DNA of 60,898 nt from an uncultured Eubacteriales bacterium. GTDB taxonomy: Bacteria > Bacillota > Clostridia > Oscillospirales > Acutalibacteraceae. Below are positions 16,764 to 25,448 of the stretch, in pieces. Each line of letters begins with the position of its first letter. Position 1 is the first letter of the stretch. The translations under genes were made by a program, and so were the position numbers. The notes beneath the pieces were generated by a model. It saw only the letters and a list, made by a program, of their open reading frames with translations. It had not been told where the DNA came from and made no database searches. Location of the stretch: the NCBI GenBank assembly GCA_934394855.1, contig CAKRRH010000009.1:1-60898 (forward strand). The letters run 5' to 3'.

Positions 16764-16792
16764 TTGAAACTTAGCAAAAGATTATATATACT
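16764..16792 (+). promoter_or_regulatory. Promoter upstream of the DUF1540 gene
   Basis: TTGAAA (16764-16769), a 17-nt spacer and TATACT (16787-16792) form a good sigma-A-type promoter. It is followed by a short decayed regulator remnant and then the DUF1540 gene. Confidence 0.6.
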
Positions 16793-16811
16793 ATATTAGG
16801 GTGATGAATTT

Positions 16812-16859
16812 ATGGATCTACAAAAAACAGGTTCGCTGATAAGAGGACTTCGGCTTTGA
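16812..16859 (+). pseudogene. Remnant of an XRE-type HTH regulator (5' end)
   Basis: An ATG with an upstream AGGGTG opens a 15-codon frame, MDLQKTGSLIRGLRL, that ends in TGA. This looks like the opening of Xre-family HTH regulators (MxLxKTGxLIxxLRxEKG). About 20 nt further on, another frame reads QNKAIPK, similar to the SNKAISKWE motif of the same family. The pattern fits an internally deleted regulator. The match is by eye and the fragment is short. Confidence 0.35.
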
Positions 16860-16920
16860 ATAAATCATCTCTTTTCAGGGCAAAATAAAGCTATCCCAAA
16901 GGATAAAGGAGATGAAGAAA

Positions 16921-17091
16921 ATGAGCTGCAACTGCACACCGAACCACAGCATTGAATGTACTGTATCTAACTGCAAGCATCACTGCACAGATGAACAGTA
17001 CTGCGCACTTTCAAAGATTCAGGTCGGAACACATGAGGCAAACCCGACAAAAGAGGAATGCACCGACTGCATGTCTTTTGAAATGAAATAA
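16921..17091 (+). CDS. DUF1540 small Cys-rich protein
   Basis: This 56-residue protein reads MSCNCTPNHSIECTVSNCKH and then contains HCTDEQYCALSKIQV and ECTDCMSF. The Cys spacing (C-x-C at the start, then C13, C18, C22, C28, and a final CTDC) is that of DUF1540, a small metal-binding family common in Clostridia. It may bind Zn2+ or an Fe-S centre; its role is unknown. AAGGAGATGAAGAAA precedes the ATG. A terminator follows directly. It is monocistronic and divergent from walJ. Confidence 0.85.
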   Translation: MSCNCTPNHSIECTVSNCKHHCTDEQYCALSKIQVGTHEANPTKEECTDCMSFEMK

Positions 17092-17107
17092 CACAATGCA
17101 CCTATAA

Positions 17108-17150
17108 AAATACGAGAGTCGAATGAACTAAAAATTCGACCCTCGTATTT
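17108..17150. terminator. Bidirectional terminator
   Basis: A 17-bp stem with one mismatch starts AAATACGAG and ends CTCGTATTT, then ATTTTTT. It lies between the convergent DUF1540 and aminotransferase genes. Confidence 0.88.
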
Positions 17151-17159
17151 ATTTTTTCA

Positions 17160-18362
17160 TTAAATTACGCAGATAACATCATTCAGAGTATCAACGACAT
17201 ATTTTGCGTCGTCAAGGCTCATTTTTGAATTGAGTGGCAATGTGATTTCATTTTCAAACTGTGCTTTCGCATTAGGATAATTTTTGATGTCAAAGCCGAG
17301 ATTTTTATATGCCGTGAGCATCGGCAGAGGTTTATAATGAACATTGCACGCAACGCCGTTTTCTGCCATTTTTTCAATCAGCCTGTTTCGTTTATCGGGT
17401 GAAAAGCCGTCCACCCTTAGCTGATAAAGATGATAGGACGACTCAAAATCTTCGGTGCAAAGCGTGGGTTTGATGAATATATCCTTTTTGAGTCCACTGT
17501 CATATATCGCAACAATGTCTTTTCTTTTTTTCTCAATCTCGGAATAGCGCTTTAACTGCGCAAGTCCGATCGCCGCCATGATGTCGGTCATGTTGCATTT
17601 ATAAAGCGGCGCCGTGATGTCATATTCCCAAGCGCCTGCCTTAGTTTTTGCAAGTGCGTCCTTGTTTTGTCCATGAAGCGACAAAAGCATATATTGCTTG
17701 TAGAGCGCTTCATCGTCAATGAACGGCTGTGCCTTCCAACAAGCCGCTCCGCCCTCTGCTGTTGTGAGATTTTTGACCGCATGAAATGAAAAACAGGTAA
17801 AATCCGCAACATTGCCCGAATTTTTGCCGTGATAGCGAGCGCCTATCGAATGAGCGCCGTCGGCAATCACAATTACTCTGCCAAAGCCTTTTTGAATATC
17901 GTTTTTCGGGCAAAACAGCGATTTTTTCTCATCTGCTACTTCAAAAATCCTGTCATAATCGCACATCACGCCGCCGACATCAACTGCAATGATTGCTTTT
18001 GTTTTCTCGGTAATCAGTTCGCCGAGCTTGTCCATATCCATGAAAAAACTGCCCTTTGCGGTGTCGCAAAGCTTGATCGTCGCACCGACATGATAGATTG
18101 CAGACGCACTTGCGGTGTAGGTATATGCAGAGGTAATTACCTCGTCGCCCTCACCTATTCCAAGCGCACGAAGAGTACATTCGAGTGCCGCTGTCGCAGA
18201 ATTAAGGCAGGCAGTTTTCGCCGCACCGGTATATTCGCTAAGTTCTCTCTCAAACTCCTTGGTTTTCGGTCCGGTCGTGATCCAGCCCGACTTTAACACC
18301 TCAACTACTGAATTTATCTCATCTTCGCCGATGTCAGGCGGTGAAAACGGTATTGTTCTCAT
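17160..18362 (-). CDS. DegT/DnrJ/EryC1/StrS-family sugar aminotransferase
   Basis: The 400-residue PLP enzyme belongs to the DegT/DnrJ/EryC1/StrS family that transaminates keto-sugar nucleotides. It has the SGWITTGPKTKEFEREL and CLNSATAALE segments. The Schiff-base Lys is in FSFHAVKNLTTAEGG and the phosphate-site Asp/His in ADGAHSIG. Such enzymes make 4-amino sugars for surface polysaccharides or glycosylation. No cognate sugar-nucleotide dehydratase lies nearby and it is transcribed alone, so the sugar product is unknown. AAAGGGA precedes the ATG at some distance. Confidence 0.93.
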   Translation of the reverse strand: MRTIPFSPPDIGEDEINSVVEVLKSGWITTGPKTKEFERELSEYTGAAKTACLNSATAALECTLRALGIGEGDEVITSAYTYTASASAIYHVGATIKLCDTAKGSFFMDMDKLGELITEKTKAIIAVDVGGVMCDYDRIFEVADEKKSLFCPKNDIQKGFGRVIVIADGAHSIGARYHGKNSGNVADFTCFSFHAVKNLTTAEGGAACWKAQPFIDDEALYKQYMLLSLHGQNKDALAKTKAGAWEYDITAPLYKCNMTDIMAAIGLAQLKRYSEIEKKRKDIVAIYDSGLKKDIFIKPTLCTEDFESSYHLYQLRVDGFSPDKRNRLIEKMAENGVACNVHYKPLPMLTAYKNLGFDIKNYPNAKAQFENEITLPLNSKMSLDDAKYVVDTLNDVICVI

Positions 18363-18446
18363 ATATAAAACATCCCTTTATCGCTTGAAATTAACTTTAT
18401 TATAATCCTTTTTTCAAAAAATTGCAACATGAGTCAAATTTAGCCC

Positions 18447-18475
18447 TTGTGATTTGGTTTTAAGTTGATTATAAT
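18447..18475 (+). promoter_or_regulatory. Promoter of the acyl-ACP thioesterase gene
   Basis: TTGTGA (18447-18452), 17 nt, and TATAAT (18470-18475), 33 nt upstream of the start codon. Confidence 0.6.
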
Positions 18476-18508
18476 TATATTGTAATTTCAATTTATCGGA
18501 GGCAAAAA

Positions 18509-19255
18509 ATGAGCTATACCAAAGATCAGCTTGAATATCCCTATGATTTGCATATTGAAACCTTTGATTCGACAATCAACTCAAATATGCGGCTTGAAAA
18601 TATACTTAAATATCAGCAACAGGCGGGCGAGGACCAGCTTGAAGTATTCAATCTCGGCTACAATGAGCTTTGCCGCCGAGGCTATGCATTTGTTGTTACC
18701 AATGCAAAAGTCATCATCAACAGAATGCCGAAATATCTTGACGAGATTACGCTTGTCACCTGGAACAGAGGCATTAAAGGTGCAAAATATTTCCGTTCAT
18801 ATAACTGGTATGACAAAAACGGCGAACTGCTTGTTGAAAGCTCCACGATATTTGTCATTGTAGATGTAAAGGAACATAAGCTCAGAAAGCCGGACTGCAT
18901 TACGGTTGGGATTCCATATGATTTTGACAGGCAAAATGCGGCGGAGAACCCGAAAAAGGTATTTTTGCCCGACGAAGACATTTTTAAAAAGGTCGGCGAA
19001 AAGCGGATCGTATTCAGCGAGCTTGACGGCAACGGTCATCTTAACAATGCGTTTTATTCAAACTTCCTGACCGATTTCACACCAAACATCGAGCACAAAC
19101 AAATCACCGAATTTTCAATTGATTTCATCAGCGAAGCACGGCTCAACGACATTGTAAATGTATATTCCGCAACAAAGGACGGCGTAACATATTTTTACGG
19201 TGAACACGAGCGCGGAAGATGTTTCCGTGCAAGTTGCATATATATTGATATATAA
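18509..19255 (+). CDS. Acyl-ACP thioesterase (FatA/FatB-like)
   Basis: This 248-residue double-hotdog protein matches the bacterial acyl-ACP thioesterase family. The N-terminal half shows LHIETFDSTINSNMRLENI and a VTNAKVIINRMPKYLDEI segment. The C-terminal half has SELDGNGHLNNAFYSNFLTD, where Asp/Asn/His are likely catalytic. It should release free fatty acids from acyl-ACP in the cytosol. GGAGG precedes the ATG. The gene stands alone ahead of lexA. Confidence 0.9.
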   Translation: MSYTKDQLEYPYDLHIETFDSTINSNMRLENILKYQQQAGEDQLEVFNLGYNELCRRGYAFVVTNAKVIINRMPKYLDEITLVTWNRGIKGAKYFRSYNWYDKNGELLVESSTIFVIVDVKEHKLRKPDCITVGIPYDFDRQNAAENPKKVFLPDEDIFKKVGEKRIVFSELDGNGHLNNAFYSNFLTDFTPNIEHKQITEFSIDFISEARLNDIVNVYSATKDGVTYFYGEHERGRCFRASCIYIDI

Positions 19256-19299
19256 ATTTGTATTTATTGCTAAAATTGAAATAAAATCACCCGTCAGCA

Positions 19300-19338
19300 A
19301 AACAAATGTTTGCTTTTTGTGAGTGTATGTGGTATAAT
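19300..19338 (+). promoter_or_regulatory. lexA promoter with overlapping LexA (SOS) box
   Basis: AAACAAATGTTT (19300-19311) fits the AAC-N4-GTT core of Gram-positive LexA boxes. It overlaps the -35 hexamer TTGCTT (19310-19315), which is followed by a 17-nt spacer and a consensus TATAAT (19333-19338). This supports autoregulation of lexA. The flanking bases are AT rather than the G/C of GAACN4GTTC, so the box may be weak. Confidence 0.7.
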
Positions 19339-19376
19339 TCTATTTAAGAGAAGCAAAATTGAAAGGACGAGCAACT

Positions 19377-19961
19377 ATGACGGATAATCAGCGTAAAGTA
19401 TTTGATTTTTTGCGTGATCGTCTTCGGGATAATCTGCCGCCGACGGTGAGAGAAATTTGCGACGCAACCGGGATTCGTTCGACCTCGTCCGTTCACGGAA
19501 TTTTGAAAGCACTCGAAGACCAGGGGCTGATTGAGCGTGACAACCAAAACGCACGGTCAATACATATAGTCGGCGCAACCCCTGCGGTTCAGATTCCGAT
19601 AATCGGTCAGGTTCAGGCAGGAATGCCGGTGCTGGCTGTTGAGCAAATCGAAGGATACATTCCGTTTGCACCCCATTCTCTTTCAAGCGACAAAGAATAT
19701 TTTGCGCTGAGAGTTCGCGGAGAAAGCATGATAAACGCCGCGATTTTGGAGGGCGACATTGTTATTTGCGAACGCACGGGCGATGTTCGTGAGGGGCAGA
19801 TCGTTGTTGCGCTGATTGACGATGAAGCAACGGTCAAGCGGTTTTACCGTGAGAAAAACGGATTCAGACTTCAGCCCGAAAATGATGATTTTTCGCCGAT
19901 TTACTGCGCCGAGCTCACAATTTTGGGTCGTGTTGTCGCTTGCATTCGCAACTATGACTGA
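19377..19961 (+). CDS. lexA: LexA SOS repressor
   Basis: The 194-residue protein has an N-terminal winged HTH (REICDATGIRSTSSVHGILK). The autocleavage site is Ala81-Gly82 in QVQAGMPV. The C-terminal S24 peptidase domain carries Ser117 in RGESMI and Lys154 in TVKRFY as the catalytic dyad. RecA-stimulated self-cleavage de-represses DNA repair genes. ATG at 19377 follows AAAGGACGAGCAACT; the earlier in-frame TTG overlaps that site. The promoter carries an apparent LexA box. Confidence 0.98.
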   Translation: MTDNQRKVFDFLRDRLRDNLPPTVREICDATGIRSTSSVHGILKALEDQGLIERDNQNARSIHIVGATPAVQIPIIGQVQAGMPVLAVEQIEGYIPFAPHSLSSDKEYFALRVRGESMINAAILEGDIVICERTGDVREGQIVVALIDDEATVKRFYREKNGFRLQPENDDFSPIYCAELTILGRVVACIRNYD

Positions 19962-19989
19962 GCTATACATTATCACACAAACATTAAAA

Positions 19990-20024
19990 CCATGATTTAT
20001 GCCTAATTTGACATTAAATCATGG
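19990..20024. terminator. Bidirectional terminator between lexA and sleB
   Basis: A 10-bp stem, CCATGATTTA with its complement, and a 15-nt loop, flanked by A-rich and T-rich runs (AAAA before, CTTTTTT after). Confidence 0.85.
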
Positions 20025-20034
20025 CTTTTTTATA

Positions 20035-20697
20035 TTACTTACAAAAAACATGGTTGCCGATCGTCAAAATCACCGGACGGGATCTGATCCATGCGCTTTT
20101 TGCGGTTTTCGGGTTATAATAATAGATGGCTCCGCCAGACGGATCCCAACCGTTCAGCGCCGCAGTCGCCGCTTTATATGCGCTGTCCGCAACCGGCTGA
20201 TTGATGTTGCTGTCGGTCATGCAGCTGAATGCACCCGGCTGATAAACCACGCCCGCAATCGTGTCGGGAAACGATGAATGAGCCACTCGATTTAAAATAA
20301 CTGCACCGACTGCGACCTGCCCAGTATAGCTTTCGCCTCTTGCCTCGGCGCTTATCACTCTTGCAAGCAAATTATAGTCCGATGTGCCGCTGCTTGCGGT
20401 TTTTGTCGAGCTGATTCCGAGTGCGGCAAGCGTTTTCGGTCCTGCAATTCCGTCAATGCTCAGTCCGTTTTTCCGCTGAAAATATTTGACCGCTTCCTTT
20501 GTCGCCGTGCCGTATATTCCGTCAACCGAGCCTTCATAATAGCCCCATTTTTTCAAATTAGTCTGAATTTTCGTAACCTCTGAGCCTTTCGAGCCGACCT
20601 TTGAAAGCGCAGATATTTTAAACGCACCGGGAAGCGTCATGATAACGCTAAGCGCAAAGCAAATTATAATTTTAAATAAATTCTTGTGATTTTTCAT
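20035..20697 (-). CDS. sleB: Spore cortex-lytic enzyme, SleB-like
   Basis: The 220-residue protein has an N-terminal signal sequence (about residues 1-30). A peptidoglycan-binding domain follows (about 35-92, TNLKKWGYYEGSVDGIYGTA), then a C-terminal SleB hydrolase domain (about 108-220). The catalytic Glu is likely that in ISAEARGESY. The domain contains VGAVILNRV and GAFSC blocks. SleB is a lytic transglycosylase-type enzyme that degrades spore cortex during germination. No YpeB partner gene is next to it. A related cell-wall hydrolase role cannot be excluded. AAAAGGCGG precedes the ATG. Confidence 0.87.
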   Translation of the reverse strand: MKNHKNLFKIIICFALSVIMTLPGAFKISALSKVGSKGSEVTKIQTNLKKWGYYEGSVDGIYGTATKEAVKYFQRKNGLSIDGIAGPKTLAALGISSTKTASSGTSDYNLLARVISAEARGESYTGQVAVGAVILNRVAHSSFPDTIAGVVYQPGAFSCMTDSNINQPVADSAYKAATAALNGWDPSGGAIYYYNPKTAKSAWIRSRPVILTIGNHVFCK

Positions 20698-20776
20698 AAA
20701 ATAACCGCCTTTTTATCTCAGTTATTACGATTATTCCCGATTTTTGTTCAAATATTTATCAGAGTTACAAATTCGA

Positions 20777-20805
20777 TTGACAAGGCGATTTGTTTGTTGT
20801 AAAAT
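20777..20805 (+). promoter_or_regulatory. galE promoter
   Basis: TTGACA (20777-20782), 17 nt and TAAAAT (20800-20805), 43 nt upstream of the galE start. The -35 is consensus. Confidence 0.72.
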
Positions 20806-20848
20806 TATATTGCAGTAATTTAAAAAACTATTTGGGAGGATTTTTTAA

Positions 20849-21841
20849 ATGAGAATTTTGGTTACAGGCGGCACGGGTTACATCGGCTCACACACCTGCG
20901 TTGAGCTTTTAAATTCGGGCTATGATGTTACAATTATCGATAATCTGGTAAATTCATCGGCAGATGTTGTTGACAAGATCGAAACGATCACCGGCAAGCG
21001 CCCTGATTTTGTCGAGGCTGATTTGCGTGACAGAGAGGCACTTGAAGATCTTTTCAAAAACAATGATTTCTATGCGGTAATTCATTTTGCCGGACTTAAA
21101 GCGGTCGGCGAATCGGTTGCAAAGCCGTTGCTTTATTATAACAACAACATTATCGGCACGCTCGTTTTGCTTGAAACAATGCAAAAATATGGCTGCAAGA
21201 GAATCGTATTTTCATCTTCCGCTACCGTTTACGGTGCTCCGAAGACTGTTCCGATCACCGAAGATTTTCCGCTTTCGACCACCAACCCCTATGGTTCGAC
21301 AAAGCTTTACATCGAAGGCATTTTAAAAGACCTTTACAAAGCAGATAAAGAATTTTCCGTAATGCTTCTTCGCTATTTCAACCCGATCGGCGCTCATGAA
21401 AGCGGTTTGCTCGGTGAAAAGCCAAACGGCATTCCGAACAATCTCATGCCGAGAATGATTCGTGTTGCCCGTGGTGAGGACGACGCAATCACAATCTTCG
21501 GCCGTGACTATCCGACTCATGACGGCACAGGCGTTCGTGACTACATTCATGTTGTTGACCTTGCAAAAGGTCACATCAGCTCGCTCAAACACATGGAAAA
21601 ACCGGGTGTAAACATTTACAACCTCGGCACCGGAATCGGCTATTCGGTTTTGGATCTTGTAAATACATTTAACAAGGTCAACGGTCTTAACATCAAGACA
21701 ATCGACTGCCCGCGCAGACCCGGCGATGTTGCCGCTTGCTATGCGGATCCCGGAAAGGCATATGAAGAGCTCGGCTGGAAGGCTGAACTCGGAATTGATG
21801 AAATGTGCCGCTCATCTTGGAAGTTCTCCGAAAATTATTGA
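20849..21841 (+). CDS. galE: UDP-glucose 4-epimerase GalE
   Basis: This 330-residue SDR enzyme has the NAD-binding GGTGYIGSHTC motif at residues 7-17, the catalytic Ser in FSSSATVYG and the YxxxK in YGSTKLY. The C-terminal DYIHVVDLAKGH and ADPGKAYEELGWKAE are family signatures. It interconverts UDP-glucose and UDP-galactose in the cytosol, feeding galactose use or surface polysaccharide. GGGAGGA precedes the ATG. It is monocistronic. Confidence 0.97.
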   Translation: MRILVTGGTGYIGSHTCVELLNSGYDVTIIDNLVNSSADVVDKIETITGKRPDFVEADLRDREALEDLFKNNDFYAVIHFAGLKAVGESVAKPLLYYNNNIIGTLVLLETMQKYGCKRIVFSSSATVYGAPKTVPITEDFPLSTTNPYGSTKLYIEGILKDLYKADKEFSVMLLRYFNPIGAHESGLLGEKPNGIPNNLMPRMIRVARGEDDAITIFGRDYPTHDGTGVRDYIHVVDLAKGHISSLKHMEKPGVNIYNLGTGIGYSVLDLVNTFNKVNGLNIKTIDCPRRPGDVAACYADPGKAYEELGWKAELGIDEMCRSSWKFSENY

Positions 21842-21858
21842 TAAAATATGCATAATAA

Positions 21859-21894
21859 AACACCGTTTGCAATATTCAAACTGCAAGCGGTGTT
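21859..21894. terminator. Terminator after galE
   Basis: The stem AACACCG/CGGTGTT extends inward through a TTTGCA/TGCAAG pairing (one wobble), then a T-rich tail. It lies between convergent galE and thiN. Confidence 0.85.
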
Positions 21895-21899
21895 ATTTT

Positions 21900-22541
21900 T
21901 TATTCAATTTCGGCGTTTGTCGAATAGATTATCAAAAGCGAGCCGTCTTTTACCGATATTGTCGCACGCTCTCCGATAAATTCATTGCTTACGCCAAGCG
22001 GATAGTTGTTTGTCATTGTGTAATTGTCAAGAGTATATTTTAGCCCCGACTCCGACACTCCGAGTGCCCTGTCGTTTAAGGAAAATACCGAAACAAATCC
22101 GACGGACGAAGAATCAAACGAAATTTTGCCGTTATGAAGCACCGTCAGCACCTCATTATCTCCGACAAGACTACACTTAACGCCTCGCTCAGCCATCTCA
22201 GCCATCATCTGAATGTTAGCGATAGTGTGAGATGTTCTGCCGCCGAGTCCGCCATAAACCAAAAATGATTTATAACCCTGCTCTTCACCATATTCAACCG
22301 CTCTCATCGTGTCGGTTATATCTTTAATCGGGTTTAGCTTAATGATGTTGTCGCGGTCGGTCGGCATTGACGACGAATCAAAATCTCCGATCAGCATATC
22401 GGGCACAATTCCGTAATTATTAAGCGTAATCTGACCGCCGTCTGCGGCGATTATAATGTCGTTTTCACCTTTTTTCAGGCGCAAGCTGTTGATCTCAGCC
22501 GCTCCGACAATATGACATATGCCGTTGTTTTTCTCACTCAT
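21900..22541 (-). CDS. thiN: Thiamine diphosphokinase
   Basis: The 213-residue protein matches bacterial thiamine diphosphokinase. AADGG appears near residue 33, DMLIGDFDSSS is a Mg/ATP site, DITDTMRAVEY a catalytic segment and YGGLGGRTSHTIANIQ the hallmark block. It transfers pyrophosphate from ATP to thiamine. The ATG at 22541 is used; an overlapping GTG at 22550 is possible. It starts five nt after the gatB stop, so it is expressed with gatCAB. Confidence 0.92.
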   Translation of the reverse strand: MSEKNNGICHIVGAAEINSLRLKKGENDIIIAADGGQITLNNYGIVPDMLIGDFDSSSMPTDRDNIIKLNPIKDITDTMRAVEYGEEQGYKSFLVYGGLGGRTSHTIANIQMMAEMAERGVKCSLVGDNEVLTVLHNGKISFDSSSVGFVSVFSLNDRALGVSESGLKYTLDNYTMTNNYPLGVSNEFIGERATISVKDGSLLIIYSTNAEIE

Positions 22542-22546
22542 AAAAA

Positions 22547-23965
22547 TCACATTCCAAGCAATTCATGAAGCAGTTTTGTTGCAAGTCTTGCGTCCGCCTT
22601 GCCTCGTGTCAGCTTCATTACACCGCCGACAAGTGCGCCGAATGCCGCAGTTTTGCCGCCTTTGATGTCGTTTACGACCTTTTCATTTGAGGCAATTACC
22701 TGCTCGCAGATGCCTTTAAGTTCCGACTCGTCAACTCCGCCGAGGTCTGATTTATCAATCAATTCATCGGGAGTTTTGCCGCTTTCAAGCATTTTTTCAA
22801 GTGTGGATTTCGCAAGGTTATTGTTTATCTTGCCCTCTTCGAGCAATTTTATAAGCGAAACAAGGCTTTCCGCCGAAATTTTCACATCAAAAGCCTCTTT
22901 GTCACTCTCTGTCGGAAGCTTTCTGAAAATTTGAGTAATGATGAAATTAGCAACCGTTTTCGGCTTATTGACATTCTTTGCAACTTCATCCATAAACTCT
23001 GCAACCTTGCGATATTTCACAATGATTGCGGCGTCAGTTTCGGACAAACCATATTCATTAACATATCGGTCAAATTTTGCGTCGGGCAGTTCGGGAAGCT
23101 CATTTCTGATTTCCTCAACACGCTCACGCTCCGTTTTGATTGTGACAAGGTCAGGCTCACGGAAATAGCGATAATCATGAGCGTCCTCTTTAGAACGCAT
23201 TGACGCTGTTTCGCCCGTTTCGGTATCAAAACGCAATGTTTCCTGAACAACTTCTTCGCCGCTCTCGATCAAATCGATCTGACGGTCATATTCATATTGC
23301 ATTGCCTGTCGAATGAAGGTGAACGAATTCATATTCTTGATCTCGGTTCGAGTGCCGAATTTATCCGAGCCCTTTTCTCTTACCGAAATGTTTACATCAC
23401 ATCTGAGCGAGCCTTCCTGCATTTTGCAGTCGGAAACGCCGATATATTTCATGATAAGCTGAAGCTTTTCGACATATTCGATTGCTTCGTCAATGCTGCG
23501 AATATCCGGCTCGGAAACAATTTCGATCAGCGGAACGCCGCCACGGTTATAATCGACATAGGTGTTGCCTTTTTCATGAACCAGCTTGCCTGCGTCCTCT
23601 TCAATGTGGATTCTTAGGATTCTGATTTTTCTGCCGTTCGATAACTGAATGTATCCGTTTTGGCAAAGCGGTTTATCATATTGCGAAATCTGATATGCCT
23701 TCGGCAAATCGGGATATACATAGTTCTTGCGGTCCATTTTTGCGATCTCGGCGATTTCACAATGCGTTGCAAGACCGGCTTTGATTGCAAAATGAACTAC
23801 CTCTTTGTTAAGAAGCGGCATTGTTCCCGGAAGACCAATGCAGATCGGGCAGCAATGAGTATTTGGTTCAGAGCCGAACTGCGTGGTACACGGACAGAAT
23901 ATTTTTGATTTTGTTGACAACTCAACATGAGTTTCAAAGCCCGATACAAGCTCATATTCTCTCAT
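22547..23965 (-). CDS. gatB: Asp-tRNA(Asn)/Glu-tRNA(Gln) amidotransferase subunit B
   Basis: This 472-residue GatB begins with VSGFETHVELSTKSKIFCPC, the GlxHxQL-type tRNA-binding opening. The second part is helical and the C-terminal YqeY-like tail contains GVMKLTRGKADARLATKLL. GatB binds mischarged tRNA and phosphorylates the glutamate or aspartate side chain before ammonia transfer from GatA. Its ATG shares one base with the gatA stop region, indicating coupled translation. It is third in the gatC-gatA-gatB-thiN operon. Confidence 0.97.
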   Translation of the reverse strand: MREYELVSGFETHVELSTKSKIFCPCTTQFGSEPNTHCCPICIGLPGTMPLLNKEVVHFAIKAGLATHCEIAEIAKMDRKNYVYPDLPKAYQISQYDKPLCQNGYIQLSNGRKIRILRIHIEEDAGKLVHEKGNTYVDYNRGGVPLIEIVSEPDIRSIDEAIEYVEKLQLIMKYIGVSDCKMQEGSLRCDVNISVREKGSDKFGTRTEIKNMNSFTFIRQAMQYEYDRQIDLIESGEEVVQETLRFDTETGETASMRSKEDAHDYRYFREPDLVTIKTERERVEEIRNELPELPDAKFDRYVNEYGLSETDAAIIVKYRKVAEFMDEVAKNVNKPKTVANFIITQIFRKLPTESDKEAFDVKISAESLVSLIKLLEEGKINNNLAKSTLEKMLESGKTPDELIDKSDLGGVDESELKGICEQVIASNEKVVNDIKGGKTAAFGALVGGVMKLTRGKADARLATKLLHELLGM

Positions 23966-25422
23966 TACAGTTCAACTCCTCTCTCAACCTTAATAAATTT
24001 ATCAGTTGCCTGCTCATATTTATTTGCGATGTTCAAAAGCCTTGCTTCGCCGAATGTATTTCCGATTAGCTGCATTCCGATCGGAAGTCCGTCAGCACCG
24101 ACTCCGCACGGAATCGAAATTCCCGGCAAGCCGGCAATGTTCAGCGGAACTGTGCAAATATCGGTCAAATATGTTTCGACTGCGTCTTTTGAAGTAAAAC
24201 CGTTCTCAAATGCGGTCATCGGAACGGTCGGCGCCAAAAGCACGTCACATTCGCTGAGTGCGTTTCTGAACGCCTTGACGATCGTGCCTCTCATGTTCTG
24301 TGCCTTTTTGTAATAAGCGTCATAATAACCCGACGACAAAACATAAGTGCCGAGCAAAATTCTGCGTTTAACCTCTTCGCCAAAGCCCTCCGAGCGTGTT
24401 TTGCACGCCATTTCATGGAACGAACGGAAGCTTTCGGTGCGATAGCCATAGCGCACGCCGTCATATCTTCCGAGGTTTGAAGAAGCCTCTGCGCAAGCAA
24501 GAATGTAGTAAACGGGGAGCGCATATTTGATTATCGGCATATCAAAATATTTGATTTTTGCGCCGAGCTTTTCATATTGCTTGATTGCGTCTTCCAAAGC
24601 CGCTTTGACATCATCACGCACGCCGTCGAAATATTCCTTTGCAACGCCGATCGTAACTCCGTTTATACCATCATCAAGCTTATCAAAGGTGGTTTCCTTT
24701 GCACCGCTTGAGGTTTGGTCCATTTTGTCCTTTTTTGCAATTGCGTCAAACACGATCGAAGCGTCACGAACCGAAGTGGTGATTGGACCGATCTGGTCAA
24801 GGCTTGACGCATAGGCGATAAGTCCGAAACGGGATACTGCGCCATAGGTCGGCTTGAATCCGACAATACCGCAAAATGCGGCAGGCTGACGAATTGATCC
24901 GCCGGTGTCCGAACCTAGCGCAAATGCCGCAATGTTGCCGCCGACAGCCGACGCGCCGCCGCCCGAGGAGCCGCCTGCAACATGACCGATGTCATGAGGA
25001 TTTTTTGCGCCGCCGAAAATTGATGTTTCACACGACGAACCCATTGCAAATTCGTCCATGTTGGTTTTGCCGAGACAAACACTGCCCTCGTTTTTGAGAA
25101 TGTTCCAAACGGTAGCGTCATAGATCGGCTTATAACCCTGAAGTATCTTTGAACAGCAGGTGGTTTCGATTCCGTTTGTGGATATATTATCCTTCAAAGT
25201 CATCGGAACGCCCGCAAGCAAGCCGATTTCTTCGCCTTTTGCGATTTTTTCATCAACCGCTTTTGCTTCTGAAATCGCCGAATCCGCAGTCACTCTGATA
25301 TATGCGTTTAAATCTTTGTTCTCTTTTTCGATTGCGTCAAGATATTTCTGTGTAAGCTCAACGCTTGATATTTGCTTTGAGGTAAGCAAATCATGTATTT
25401 TCAAAATCTTTGATTCAGACAT
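23965..25422 (-). CDS. gatA: Asp-tRNA(Asn)/Glu-tRNA(Gln) amidotransferase subunit A
   Basis: The 485-residue amidase-signature protein has the Lys-Ser-Ser triad. Lys lies in VPMTLKDN, the bridging Ser in GGSSGGGASAV and the nucleophile Ser in LGSDTGGSIRQPA. It hydrolyses glutamine and channels ammonia to GatB. GatC is 26 nt upstream. With AspS below, this points to indirect Asn-tRNA or Gln-tRNA synthesis, as is usual in clostridia. Confidence 0.97.
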   Translation of the reverse strand: MSESKILKIHDLLTSKQISSVELTQKYLDAIEKENKDLNAYIRVTADSAISEAKAVDEKIAKGEEIGLLAGVPMTLKDNISTNGIETTCCSKILQGYKPIYDATVWNILKNEGSVCLGKTNMDEFAMGSSCETSIFGGAKNPHDIGHVAGGSSGGGASAVGGNIAAFALGSDTGGSIRQPAAFCGIVGFKPTYGAVSRFGLIAYASSLDQIGPITTSVRDASIVFDAIAKKDKMDQTSSGAKETTFDKLDDGINGVTIGVAKEYFDGVRDDVKAALEDAIKQYEKLGAKIKYFDMPIIKYALPVYYILACAEASSNLGRYDGVRYGYRTESFRSFHEMACKTRSEGFGEEVKRRILLGTYVLSSGYYDAYYKKAQNMRGTIVKAFRNALSECDVLLAPTVPMTAFENGFTSKDAVETYLTDICTVPLNIAGLPGISIPCGVGADGLPIGMQLIGNTFGEARLLNIANKYEQATDKFIKVERGVEL

Positions 25423-25448
25423 AATTTATCGTTCGACTCCTTTCCCGA

